Source of the DNA: Acidobacteriaceae bacterium
GTDB taxonomy: Bacteria > Acidobacteriota > Terriglobia > Bryobacterales > Bryobacteraceae
DNA: 64,000 nt
Direction of reading: 5' to 3'
NCBI GenBank assembly: GCA_020247055.1
Contig: JADCJL010000108.1
Location: forward strand, 54,631 to 118,630
A program made the position numbers and the translations under genes. Below, piece after piece: positions 9,915 to 22,565 of this stretch (position 1 is its first letter; every line of letters begins with the position of its first letter). A model generated the notes under the pieces. It had not been told where the DNA came from. It ran no database searches and saw nothing but the letters and a program-made list of their open reading frames with translations.

Positions 9915-10907
9915 ATGCCCATTGCATCCTCCCGCCGTATTCTGGTCACCGGCGGTGCCGGCATGATCGGCAGCGCCATCGTCTGGCGGCTGAATCAACT
10001 CGGCTACCAGAACATCCTCGTCGCCGACCGCCTCGACCTTTCTGAAAAATGGCGGAACCTCGTGCCGCTGCGGTTCCTGGACTACATCGACGGCGAAGAC
10101 CTGCTCACCGCCCTGCCGCAACTGGACGACGTCGATACGATCTTCCACCTCGGCGCCTGCTCCGCCACTACCGAGAAAGACTCCGCATTTCTCATGCGCA
10201 ACAACTTCGCCTACACGAAGACGCTGGCGCACTGGGCGCTGGCCAAAGACGCCCGCTTCGTCTACGCCTCCTCGGCCGCTACCTATGGCGCCCGCGAAGA
10301 TGACTTCCGCGAAGACCTGCCGCTCGATTCCCTCCGCCCGCTCAATATGTACGGCTACTCGAAGCACCTGTTCGACCAGTACGCCCTCGCTGCGGGCTTC
10401 GCCGAGCGGGTGGTTGGCCTGAAGTACTTCAACGTCTTCGGCCCGAACGAAGATCACAAAGGCGATATGCGCAGCGTCGTGCACAAAGCCTTCCACCAAA
10501 TCCGCTCCACCGGCAAGCTCGAACTCTTCCGCAGCCACCGGCCCGATTTCGCCGACGGCTGCCAGCAGCGCGACTTTCTATACGTCAAAGACGCCGTCGC
10601 CATGTCGATTCACCTGGCGGATTCGCCTACCGCCGGCGGCCTGTTCAACCTCGGCTCCGGCCACGCCCATACCTGGCTCGACCTCGGCCGCGCCATCTTC
10701 GCCGCCCTCGATCTCGAACCGAACATCGAGTTCATCCCCATGCCCGAGCAGCTGCGCGGCAAGTACCAATACCGCACCTGCGCAACCATCAACAAGCTGC
10801 GTGAGGCCGGCTACGCGCCGCCCATTACGCCGCTCGCCGACTCGGTGGCCGACTACATCCGCAACTATCTGAACCACGACCGGCGGCTAGGCGACGAGTC
10901 GCTCTAG
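9915..10907 (+). CDS. hldD: ADP-L-glycero-D-manno-heptose 6-epimerase
   Basis: Last step in making the heptose precursor of lipopolysaccharide inner core. 330 aa, an extended short-chain dehydrogenase fold. The Rossmann motif is TGGAGMIGS (residues 12–20), the active-site pair is in YGYSKHLFD, and FNVFGPNEDHKGDMRSV is the family-typical segment. It implies a heptose-containing outer membrane, i.e. a Gram-negative envelope. Start ATG at 9915. Its 3' end overlaps the convergent next gene by 21 bp. Confidence 0.95.
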   Translation: MPIASSRRILVTGGAGMIGSAIVWRLNQLGYQNILVADRLDLSEKWRNLVPLRFLDYIDGEDLLTALPQLDDVDTIFHLGACSATTEKDSAFLMRNNFAYTKTLAHWALAKDARFVYASSAATYGAREDDFREDLPLDSLRPLNMYGYSKHLFDQYALAAGFAERVVGLKYFNVFGPNEDHKGDMRSVVHKAFHQIRSTGKLELFRSHRPDFADGCQQRDFLYVKDAVAMSIHLADSPTAGGLFNLGSGHAHTWLDLGRAIFAALDLEPNIEFIPMPEQLRGKYQYRTCATINKLREAGYAPPITPLADSVADYIRNYLNHDRRLGDESL

Positions 10908-11966
10908 CGTCCGGTAGAGGTTGTGGACGAAGGCGGCGTTGTCGTGCTGCACATAGTGCATCGGCGCGCCCATGCGGGAGAAGCTCTTGCAGAAACGCAG
11001 GTAGTAGGCCGGGTTCGTCTTCGGCGGCTCCCCCTGGGTCCAATCCCAGCCGCCGCCGTCCTGCAGGTCGACGACGTAGATCTCATGGCCGGTAACGATG
11101 GCGCGGCCGGCGCCGAGGCGCAGATTGTTCACGTTACTGAGCGTCTTCTCAAACACCTGCGGGGCCATGATGGCCGAGCCGATCGAGAGCACGACCCCGC
11201 CGTCGAGGCCGGCCACCGAGTCGCCCAGCAGCCGGAAGTCGAGACCCGCCCCGCGGCCGATGACCGCGCCGTTGAATAGCGGGTGGTTGGCGATGATGTC
11301 ATAGCCGATGCCCGGATGGACCGTGGCGGGCACGCCGTGGCGGAAGGCATGATAGAGGATCGAGGCGGACTTCCACCGGTGGTCCACCGCATAGCGCCCG
11401 GCGGGCAGGCCGGCCGCGAGAAGGTCGGCGCGCGCGGCCGTGAGCGGGTGGCGGGGTTCTTCGCGGATCCACTGCTCCAGCTCGGCGGGGGCGGGCAGCG
11501 TGACGCCGTCTTCGGCGATGAAACGGCCGAGCGAGGCGCCGTAGCCCTCGCCGCGCAGGGCGCCGGCCAGAAGAGCGACGTGCAGGTTGCGGCCGGTTTC
11601 GTCCCAGGCGCCGAAGGTGCCCGTGGCGACGTTCTCTTCGACACTCTCGGTGGAGCGGCCCAGCCAAGCGTACTCCCAATCGTGGATAGTGCCGGCGCCG
11701 TTGGTGGCGACGTGCGTCACCCAGCCGCGGGCCATCATCCGGTCAAGCAGCAGCGCCGCGCCGTTGCGCAGCAGATGCGCGCCGTAGAAAAGCACGACAG
11801 CGGCGCCGCGCTCGCGGGCGGCGAGGATCTTTGCCGCGCAGGCGGCCACGGCCGGGGGGGCGGGCGGCGGGTCGCTGGCGGGGTCGAGGAGAATCTGTTC
11901 GACGCGGGTGAGGCTCTTGCGTTCGCTGAGCGGGAAGACGCGCAGGCGCGTCCAGTCTTGGGGCAT
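10887..11966 (-). CDS. Conserved protein, possibly deoxyhypusine-synthase-like
   Basis: 359 aa from the ATG at 11966, chosen because AAGGAAA precedes it; the longer ORF runs into the divergent hydrolase. No signal peptide. Features are AAVVLFYGAHLLRNG, a turn THVATNGAGTIHDWE, and near the C-terminus IVTGHEIYVVDLQDGGGWDW and YVQHDNAAFVHN. The layout (a helix-rich start, a TNGAG turn, late GSAI and VDL strands) recalls deoxyhypusine synthase, an NAD enzyme that bacteria sometimes carry as relatives of unknown role. That link is my inference and I could not confirm catalytic residues. It diverges from the serine hydrolase with 25 bp between starts. Confidence 0.5.
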   Translation of the reverse strand: MPQDWTRLRVFPLSERKSLTRVEQILLDPASDPPPAPPAVAACAAKILAARERGAAVVLFYGAHLLRNGAALLLDRMMARGWVTHVATNGAGTIHDWEYAWLGRSTESVEENVATGTFGAWDETGRNLHVALLAGALRGEGYGASLGRFIAEDGVTLPAPAELEQWIREEPRHPLTAARADLLAAGLPAGRYAVDHRWKSASILYHAFRHGVPATVHPGIGYDIIANHPLFNGAVIGRGAGLDFRLLGDSVAGLDGGVVLSIGSAIMAPQVFEKTLSNVNNLRLGAGRAIVTGHEIYVVDLQDGGGWDWTQGEPPKTNPAYYLRFCKSFSRMGAPMHYVQHDNAAFVHNLYRTLERLVA

Positions 11967-11991
11967 GTTTCCTTCATGATACGCTGGCGCC

Positions 11992-13065
11992 ATGCGAATT
12001 CTCCTTGCCGCCGCTCTGCTGCCGGCGCTACTCCCCGCCCAGGACGCCGCTATCCGCGCGGCCATGCAGAAGATGATCGATGCGCAGGAGGTGACGGGCG
12101 CGGTGACGGCGATTGCCACGCGGAGCGGCGTCACCCACCTGGCCGCGACGGGCGCCGTCAAGAAGAACTCGCTGTTCTGGATTGCCTCGATGACCAAGCC
12201 GGTGGTCGGCACGGCGATCCTGATGCTGCAGGAGGAGGGCAAGCTGTCGGTGGACGACCCGGTGGCGAAGCATATTCCGGCCTTCTCGAAGTATCCAAAC
12301 ATTACGCTGAAGCACCTGCTGACGCACTCCTCGGGGCTGGCCGAAGCCGCACCGGCCGAATGGGCGGCGGCGCGGAAGCTCGGCGACCTGATTCCGGCTT
12401 ACCTCGCCAAGCCGCTGCAGTTTGCGCCGGGCAGCCAGTGGAAGTACTGCCAGAGCGGCATCAATACCCTGGGCCATGTCGTCGAAGTGGCCTCCGGCGA
12501 GCCGCTCGAGAAGTTTCTGGCCGACCGGCTGTTCAAGCCGCTGGGCATGAAGAGCACGACGTTTTTCCCGACCGCCAAGCAGAAGGCCCGGCTGATTACG
12601 CCGGTCCGGCAGGACAAAGCCACCGGCAAGCTCGTACCGGCCGCGCTGCCGCCGGGCTTTGATCCCGAACCCTTCCCGGCGGCCAACGGCGGCCTGTTTT
12701 CGACCGCCACCGACTACCTGCGCTTTCAGCGCATGATCCTGAACGAGGGCACGCTCGACGGCAAGCGCTACCTGAAGCCGGAGTCCGTCCGGCAGATGAC
12801 CACCATCCAATCCGGCGACCTGAAGACGGGTTTCACGCCGGGCAACGGCTGGGGGCTGGCCTGGTGCGTGGTGCGCGAACCGCAGGGCGTCAGCAAACTA
12901 CTGAGCGCCGGCTCGCACGGCCACGGTGGCGCTTACGGGACACAGGCGTGGATTGACCCGAAGCGGGGCGTGGCGCTGCTGCTGATGGTGCAGCGGGCCG
13001 GCTTCGCCAACTCGGACGACTCGCCCGTGCGGCACGCCTTTCAGCAAGCAGCGCTTAGTCAGTAA
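11992..13065 (+). CDS. Exported serine hydrolase, beta-lactamase/class C fold
   Basis: 357 aa with a signal peptide (MRILLAAALLPALLPAQ). The SxxK catalytic motif is SMTK (about residue 65), in the context LFWIASMTKPVVGTAILMLQEEGKL. LTHSSGL, the region WKYCQSGINTLG in place of the usual Y-x-N, and GSHGHGGAYGT as the third motif all fit the family. Members include esterases, D-aminopeptidases and penicillin-binding-protein relatives, so the substrate is open. It is not evidence of antibiotic resistance. The 3' end overlaps the convergent cytochrome gene by 11 bp. Confidence 0.88.
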   Translation: MRILLAAALLPALLPAQDAAIRAAMQKMIDAQEVTGAVTAIATRSGVTHLAATGAVKKNSLFWIASMTKPVVGTAILMLQEEGKLSVDDPVAKHIPAFSKYPNITLKHLLTHSSGLAEAAPAEWAAARKLGDLIPAYLAKPLQFAPGSQWKYCQSGINTLGHVVEVASGEPLEKFLADRLFKPLGMKSTTFFPTAKQKARLITPVRQDKATGKLVPAALPPGFDPEPFPAANGGLFSTATDYLRFQRMILNEGTLDGKRYLKPESVRQMTTIQSGDLKTGFTPGNGWGLAWCVVREPQGVSKLLSAGSHGHGGAYGTQAWIDPKRGVALLLMVQRAGFANSDDSPVRHAFQQAALSQ

Positions 13066-14632
13066 GCGACATCATGTAATCGAGCATGGCGGTCATGTCG
13101 GCCGGGGAGAACTTGTAGGCCGGCATGATCGTTCCGGGCGATTTGCTTTCCGGATCGACGAAGTGCTCCTCCATCCACTTGCGGTCCCAGCGTTTGGCGA
13201 CGCCGTTGAGCGGGGGGCCGGACTTCATGCCGGCGCCGTTGATCTGGTGGCAGGCGCCGCAGTTGTTCTGCTGGTAGACCACGGCTCCACTGACGAGCGA
13301 TTGCGGCGTCCGGTGGAGGCTTTCGACGTTCTCATCGTCGAGTTTCGGCAGGAAGGTCGCGAGGCGGCGCCACTGGAGATCCTTGACGCCCTGGCCGGCC
13401 GGGCCGCTGGCCTGCTTGAAGTGCGCGACGAGCCAGTCGCGGTCGCGCAGGACGGCGATGTCGGCGAGGTTGGGTCCGGGGCGGGAGTCGCCCGGGGTGG
13501 AGGAGTGGCACTGCCAACAGGCAGCCTGCCGGAAGGTGCCGATGGCGGCCATCTCTTCGGCGGTAAAGCCCTTCCAGGAATCGCGGTGCGGGGTGGTGGA
13601 GAGGGCGGCGGCCGTCAGCGCGCCCCAGCCGATCAGCGACAGCACCAGGACGCCGATCGCGCCCGTGCGCTGGCGCAGGGCGATGGCCTTGCCGCGGTCG
13701 ATAAACGGGGTCAGGAACAGGAGCAGGACGGCGAGGCCCGGCAGCACCATGCTGCCGACGATTTCAAGCGGCCCCTCAAAGTACTTGAGGATCTGAAACA
13801 GGAACAGGAAGTACCATTCCGGGCGGGGGATGTAGGAGACGTCATTGGGGTCGGCGAGTTTCCCGAGCGGGACGCGGACGGCGACGGCGAGCACAAACAG
13901 CAGGGCGAACATGGCGAAGATGGCGACCGTATCCTTGAACACCTGCCGGGGGTAGAACTTGATGGGCGGCGCGGTTTCGACCGGGGCCGGGGCAACGCCG
14001 TGCCGGCGGACGAGATAGACGTGAAGGAACACGAGCAGGGCCGTGACCGCCGGAAGAATCAGCACGTGCGCGGCGTAGAAGCGGGCGAAGGTAACCGCGC
14101 CAATCTGCCCGTCTTCGCTGCCAAGCAGCGTCAGAATATAGGGACCCATCACCGGTGCCTTGGCCGCAATCTGCGTCGTCACGACGGTACCCCAGTAGGC
14201 GCGGTTATCCCAGGGCAGCAGATAGCCGGTGAGGCCGAAGCCAAGGGTTAACAGCAGGAGCACAACGCCGAGCATCCAGGTGGCTTCGCGGGGTTTCTTG
14301 TAGGCGCCCCACAGAAACACCTGCACCATGTGCAGAACAACGATGCAGATCATCATGCTCGCGCCCCAGTGGTGCAAGCCGCGCATCAGCCGTCCGGCGG
14401 TAAGTTCGGTGAGGATGTAGCGGAGGCTGCTGTGGGCTTCGGCGGTGGTAGGCGCGTAGTTGAGCGCCATCATGATGCCGGTGAACACCTGCACCAGAAA
14501 CATGAACAGCGCCATGCTGCCGAACACCTGATGCCAGCCGCTCGAAGCGGGAATGTCTTCGTTGAGAAAGTGAGCGATACCGGATTCCAGACCGGTCCGT
14601 TCCTCCACCCAGGCGCGTACTTTGTTGAGCAT
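13055..14632 (-). CDS. Cytochrome b fused to a C-terminal di-haem cytochrome c
   Basis: Quinol-oxidising core of a bc-type complex. 525 aa. The N-terminal cytochrome b part has haem-ligand helices (RGLHHWGASMM; FARFYAAHVLILP and FLHVYLVRRHG) and the quinol-site motif PEWYFLF. Two further hydrophobic helices follow, then CWQCH (about residue 370) and CGACH (about 457), each a covalent haem site, ending in an IMPAYKFSPADM methionine-ligand region. It lies 3 bp after the Rieske gene in one operon. The fused c domain would replace a separate cytochrome c1 subunit. Confidence 0.93.
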   Translation of the reverse strand: MLNKVRAWVEERTGLESGIAHFLNEDIPASSGWHQVFGSMALFMFLVQVFTGIMMALNYAPTTAEAHSSLRYILTELTAGRLMRGLHHWGASMMICIVVLHMVQVFLWGAYKKPREATWMLGVVLLLLTLGFGLTGYLLPWDNRAYWGTVVTTQIAAKAPVMGPYILTLLGSEDGQIGAVTFARFYAAHVLILPAVTALLVFLHVYLVRRHGVAPAPVETAPPIKFYPRQVFKDTVAIFAMFALLFVLAVAVRVPLGKLADPNDVSYIPRPEWYFLFLFQILKYFEGPLEIVGSMVLPGLAVLLLFLTPFIDRGKAIALRQRTGAIGVLVLSLIGWGALTAAALSTTPHRDSWKGFTAEEMAAIGTFRQAACWQCHSSTPGDSRPGPNLADIAVLRDRDWLVAHFKQASGPAGQGVKDLQWRRLATFLPKLDDENVESLHRTPQSLVSGAVVYQQNNCGACHQINGAGMKSGPPLNGVAKRWDRKWMEEHFVDPESKSPGTIMPAYKFSPADMTAMLDYMMSLTD

Positions 14633-14635
14633 GCG

Positions 14636-15133
14636 TTATGCCTTGTCGGCCGGGCGGATCTCGCCCAGCAGGATGGTGGAGCCGTCTAACTTCACCGCAA
14701 ACCGGTCGAGCGCGCGCGGCGCGGGTCCGGATAGAACCTTACCGTCAGTGCCAAAACTTGAGGTGTGGCAGGGGCAGGCAAAGTTCTTCGCCGACCCGTC
14801 CCAACTCACGGCGCACCCCAGGTGCGTGCAAACCGGCGAGAAAGCGACCACCTGCTTATCGGCCGTCTTGACCATCCAAGCACTCGCCTTCTCTTTCACC
14901 GTCTTCCACCCATCGCGGCGTACCCGTTCAAAGATCACCTGCTCGGGCACGTTCTCTTCGAGCTTGGCCAAGTCACCGGCGGGAACCCAGTCGGCCGGGC
15001 GTTTCGCTTTCGAGCCACCGAGCAGATAACCGGCCGAAGGCAGCGCCAAGGCGGCCGTGATCAGGCCCATCAGGCCGTTAATGGAGGCGATCAGAAAGCC
15101 GCGGCGCGGCTCCTCTGGGGAAGACGACTTCAT
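14636..15133 (-). CDS. Rieske iron-sulfur subunit of the bc-type complex
   Basis: 165 aa. One N-terminal membrane anchor follows a twin arginine (RRGFLIASINGLMGLITAALALPS), consistent with Tat-type insertion. The 2Fe-2S ligands are CTHLGC and CPCHTSSF. It carries electrons from quinol to the cytochrome c domains of the downstream fusion protein, 3 bp away. TATACT ends 9 bp before the ATG with no ribosome-binding site, so the mRNA may be leaderless. Confidence 0.95.
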   Translation of the reverse strand: MKSSSPEEPRRGFLIASINGLMGLITAALALPSAGYLLGGSKAKRPADWVPAGDLAKLEENVPEQVIFERVRRDGWKTVKEKASAWMVKTADKQVVAFSPVCTHLGCAVSWDGSAKNFACPCHTSSFGTDGKVLSGPAPRALDRFAVKLDGSTILLGEIRPADKA

Positions 15134-15142
15134 ATGTATAGA

Positions 15143-15172
15143 GTATAAATCGGATTAAATTAACCGGATTAG
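15143..15172 (-). promoter_or_regulatory. Candidate promoter with direct repeats upstream of the Rieske gene
   Basis: On the minus strand TATACT (15148–15143) is a good -10. There is no -35 consensus; the direct repeat TAATCCG occurs twice, 14 bp apart, across the -35 zone (GGATTA on the plus strand at 15153 and 15167). This arrangement suits an activator or redox/iron regulator site, but no regulator is identified. Confidence 0.4.
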
Positions 15173-15178
15173 ATTATT

Positions 15179-16503
15179 TCAGGAAGGCAGCAGAGTTTTC
15201 AACTGGGTCCGGATCCGCGTCTGCTGGGCCCATAGGTTTAAATTCTCTAATGGATCGCGCCGGAGGTCAAACAGCTGGGGCTCTTTCTCGAAACCCTCGA
15301 TGAGTTTGTAGCGGCCGTCCCAGACGAGACGCCACCCTTCGAGCCCGGCGACGAGGTGCGAGCGATGGCGCCGGGTCTGGTCCGCGAGCAGGGGCCGCAG
15401 GGTGCGGCTGTCCATCGCGGCGGGAACGGGCAGGCCGGCGAAATCGAGAAACGTGGACGCCAGGTCCATCAACGTAACCAGCGCCCGGCTGTTGCCGCGA
15501 GCCCGGACGCCGGGTCCGGCGATGACGAGGGGAATGCCGAGGGAAGCCTGGTAGGGGACGTGTTTCCCCCAGCGATTGTGATCGCCGAGCATTTCGCCGT
15601 GGTCGGAGGAGAAGACGACGAGGGTGTTGTCGAGTTCGCCGCGGGCGGCGACGGCGGCCAGGATCTGGCCGATGCCCCGGTCGATGTTCTCGCACATGGC
15701 CGAGTAGTTCTGCCGCACGGCCACGTGGTGCGCGGGCGGGTCCTGGGTGTTGCGGTTCGGCTGCGGGTAGGTGCGGTCCCGCGCGGTGCGCTCCATCGAA
15801 GAGGTGATATCGAGGGGGTCGTGCGGGCCGGTGAAGTTGACGGCCAGGTGCCAGGGCTGATCGCGCGGGGCGCGCTCGAGCAGGGTGAGGGCGTTACGGG
15901 TGATGAAGTTGTCGCAGTAGAGGTCATCGGGGAGCGGGGTGGGGTAGGTGCCCTCGTGGGCTTTCCGGGCTCGCATATCCTTGACGTGCACTTCGGCCAT
16001 GCCCCGGTCGTGCAGCAGCTTCATGTAGGGATCTTTGGGCGCGGGCAGACCGCTGCGCACGGCGTCCATTTTGCCGGCGTTGTCGATGCCGTCAGAAAAG
16101 CCCCATTCACGCAGCAGACGGCGGCCGTCGAGGCCCCAGTCGAGCGTCTTTTTGTGGAGGTCGAGCTTGCCGCAGCCCATGACGTGGTAGCCGGCATCGC
16201 GCAGGAGCTGGTAGTAGGTTAGCTGGTTGAGCGGGTAATCGAACTGATTGGAGGCGACGCCGCAGCGCGTGTACTCCTTGCCGGAGGCGAGACAGGCGCG
16301 GGCCGGGGCGCACAGGGGCGAAGGGGTGATGGCGTTGAGAAAACGGACGCCCCGGGCCATCAGCTGTTCGACGTGCGGGAGGCGCACCGGAATCCCGGGC
16401 TGGCCCGGCATCCAGTCCGGCCGCCATTGATCGGGCAGAAGAAGAAGGATATTCGGCCGCCGGGGCGCGGGGGCGGCCAGACCCGCCAGCAGGCCGCGGC
16501 GGG

Positions 16504-16519
<16 letters not shown>
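15179..16519 (-). CDS. Exported sulfatase
   Basis: 446 aa. A short Tat-like N-terminus (LTRRGLLAGLAAPAP) precedes NILLLLPDQWRPD, whose aspartate (D30) is a metal ligand. The key C-x-P/A-x-R motif is SPLCAPAR, with C70 expected to become formylglycine. FSSDHGEMLGDHNRWGK supplies further metal ligands. It cleaves sulfate esters, probably from polysaccharides or other sulfated compounds, in the periplasm. The start is GTG at 16519, overlapping the glnD stop by 16 bp. The maturing enzyme is not in this window. Confidence 0.92.
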
Positions 16520-20685
<4,166 letters not shown>

Positions 20686-20765
20686 GAAACACCTCGGTAG
20701 GAGTTAAGTGTGAGAACAAGCCCAGCAGACGGGGAAGACTTGCCACAATGCATTGCTCCACATGA

Positions 20766-20781
20766 TGCAACGCGGAGGCCG
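20766..20781 (-). promoter_or_regulatory. Possible sigma-54 promoter for amtB
   Basis: On the minus strand the sequence CGGCCTCCGCGTTGCA has GG and GC separated by 10 bases and a perfect TTGCA -12 half. The -24 half matches only GGC of the TGGCACG consensus. It would start transcription about 70 bp before the amtB ATG. Nitrogen-controlled amtB genes often use sigma-54, which supports the idea, but the match is partial. Confidence 0.3.
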
Positions 20782-20906
20782 CCAGCGGAAGTCGAAAATT
20801 GCTATTCAGGTTATTGAAAATATCTATTGGTACTTGCCCGTTCCGACCGATAAGGTGGGTAAGGATCCAAGTCGCTCCGAATTTCCCTTTAAATTGGAGA
20901 TTATTA

Positions 20907-22025
20907 ATGAACATTTCGGCGACTCGTGCCTTCGTCGTGTCGGTATTTACGGGATTGAGCCTGTTTGGTCAGACCACGGCTCCCGCTACCACTCCTGACC
21001 CTGCCCCTGCCGCGCCGGCCCCGTGGACCGTGGGTTCCATCAAGATCACTGGCTTGATTGACGGGTACTATAGCAAGAATTTTGGCAATCCCGCATCCGG
21101 CAACAATGTTTTGCGCAACTTCGACGTGAAAGCAAACTCTCTTACGCTGAACATGACGAAGATCTCTCTGACGCATGACGCCGATCCGATCGGTTTTACG
21201 CTCGATGTCGGCTTCGGCCGCGCCTGGGACGTGTTCCATGCCACGGAGCCGTCGGGCGCCGGCATTGTTAACTATATTCCGCAGGCTTTTGTTTCTTTCA
21301 AACCGAAAAACGCCGGCGGTTTGCAGGTCGACTTCGGTAAGTTTTTCACCTCAGCCGGCGCAGAACTTACTGAGACCCACCTCGCCTGGAACTACTCCCG
21401 TGGCTATCTCTATGCCAATGGTCCGTACTACCACACCGGTCTGCGGGTAACGAAGCCCCTCACCAAGTCCTTCTCGGCCGGCGTCCAGCTCGTCAACGGC
21501 TGGAACAACGTCGAAGATAACAACACCGGTAAAACGCTCGGTTTCACCACGGCCTGGACCGGTTCGAAGATTTCCTGGTTCAACACCTACTACACCGGCC
21601 CGGAAAAGAAGGGTACCAACCAGGGCTTCCGCAACTTCTACGACACCGTCGTCAACATCACGCCTAACGACAAGACCTCCATGTACATCAACTTCGATTA
21701 CGGCGCCGACAAGCGCCTGACGAGCGGGAGCGACACCTGGGTCGCCATCGGATTTGCCACCAAGTTTCAATTGTCGAAGACGGTTGCCTTCACGCCCCGC
21801 TACGAACACTACAACGACCGCAACGGTTTCATCACCGGCCAGGCGCAGAAACTGAACACCTTTACAATGACGGGCGAGTACAAGTGGGTCCAGGGTCTGC
21901 TGAGCCGCCTAGAGTACCGCAGAGACTGGTCTGACAAGCCTTTCTACGACCGGGGCAACCAGAACGCCAGTGCTAAAGCCCAGTCTACGATTTTGCTGGG
22001 CCTGGTGGCCTTCTTCGGTCAATAG
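20907..22025 (+). CDS. Outer-membrane beta-barrel porin (BBP2/OmpL-like)
   Basis: 372 aa from the ATG at 20907, preceded by GGAGA. A signal peptide (FVVSVFTGLSLFGQ) is followed by a Pro/Ala linker, then VGSIKITGLIDGYYSKNF, which is typical of the putative beta-barrel porin-2 family. Alternating aromatic/polar strands continue to the end, with the C-terminus LLGLVAFFGQ. It probably lets small solutes cross the outer membrane. It diverges from amtB, so a role in ammonium or other nitrogen uptake is a fair guess. A hairpin follows the stop. Confidence 0.82.
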   Translation: MNISATRAFVVSVFTGLSLFGQTTAPATTPDPAPAAPAPWTVGSIKITGLIDGYYSKNFGNPASGNNVLRNFDVKANSLTLNMTKISLTHDADPIGFTLDVGFGRAWDVFHATEPSGAGIVNYIPQAFVSFKPKNAGGLQVDFGKFFTSAGAELTETHLAWNYSRGYLYANGPYYHTGLRVTKPLTKSFSAGVQLVNGWNNVEDNNTGKTLGFTTAWTGSKISWFNTYYTGPEKKGTNQGFRNFYDTVVNITPNDKTSMYINFDYGADKRLTSGSDTWVAIGFATKFQLSKTVAFTPRYEHYNDRNGFITGQAQKLNTFTMTGEYKWVQGLLSRLEYRRDWSDKPFYDRGNQNASAKAQSTILLGLVAFFGQ

Positions 22026-22036
22026 TGCGGGCAGAG

Positions 22037-22076
22037 GAGACCGCCGCGTGCCATCCTCTCATGCGGCGGCGGTCTC
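22037..22076 (+). terminator. Hairpin after the porin gene
   Basis: Perfect 11-bp inverted repeat GAGACCGCCGC / GCGGCGGTCTC with an 18-nt loop, starting 11 bp after the porin stop. No T-run follows, so it is a likely 3'-end stem rather than a textbook intrinsic terminator. Confidence 0.5.
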
Positions 22077-22565
22077 TGAAGCCAGGAATGGTGAACGACT
22101 GAAGCCGCTATCCAGGTGTGGGCAGAGGATACCAGCCAGCAGGCCGTCCGCCAAAGACGAAGGTTCTCTGGGTGCAAGGTAAAGTTTCGGAGAGCCTGAG
22201 CTTCCACGAGGTTGAAACGAAGAACTGGGGAAGTCATGATTCTCCAGGGAGACACTGGCACTGCAGAGACCAGGGCTCCGAATGGCCTTAGGATTTGTCC
22301 TCCGCTGCTGCGCCCAACACGATTCCACAGATCTCATCGTTCCCTGTAAACGCCTCCCCAGGCTGGCGGGAAGTGGAAACGTGATTCAAGATGATCGCTC
22401 GATCCATTCGAATACTTTCTGCGTTTTGCTCCAAGTGTTCACTGACAGAGTTGTAGATGGACGGTTTCGAGCTGTCACCCCGCCCCCCCGCGCCCGGCCG
22501 CCGGGATCGGAAGCACGCGGCGATGAGCAAGCGGGGCAGCCCGTTCTGATACAATCTGCGGCACG
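22077..22565. other. Long intergenic region, no gene seen
   Basis: About 490 bp, unusual in this compact window. Short ORFs on both strands match no family I know and look like low-quality frames. GC content is lower than in the flanking genes. A TACAAT at 22550–22555, 10 bp before the next ATG, is a likely -10 element. It could hold an unseen small RNA or the remains of a gene. Confidence 0.45.

Noticed and set aside
9647-10045. 132-aa ORF before hldD
   Set aside because: Overlaps hldD out of frame, has no domain and an irregular composition.
11992-13065. Antibiotic-resistance beta-lactamase
   Set aside because: The fold is shared by esterases and peptidases and the motif set is not specific for antibiotic hydrolysis.
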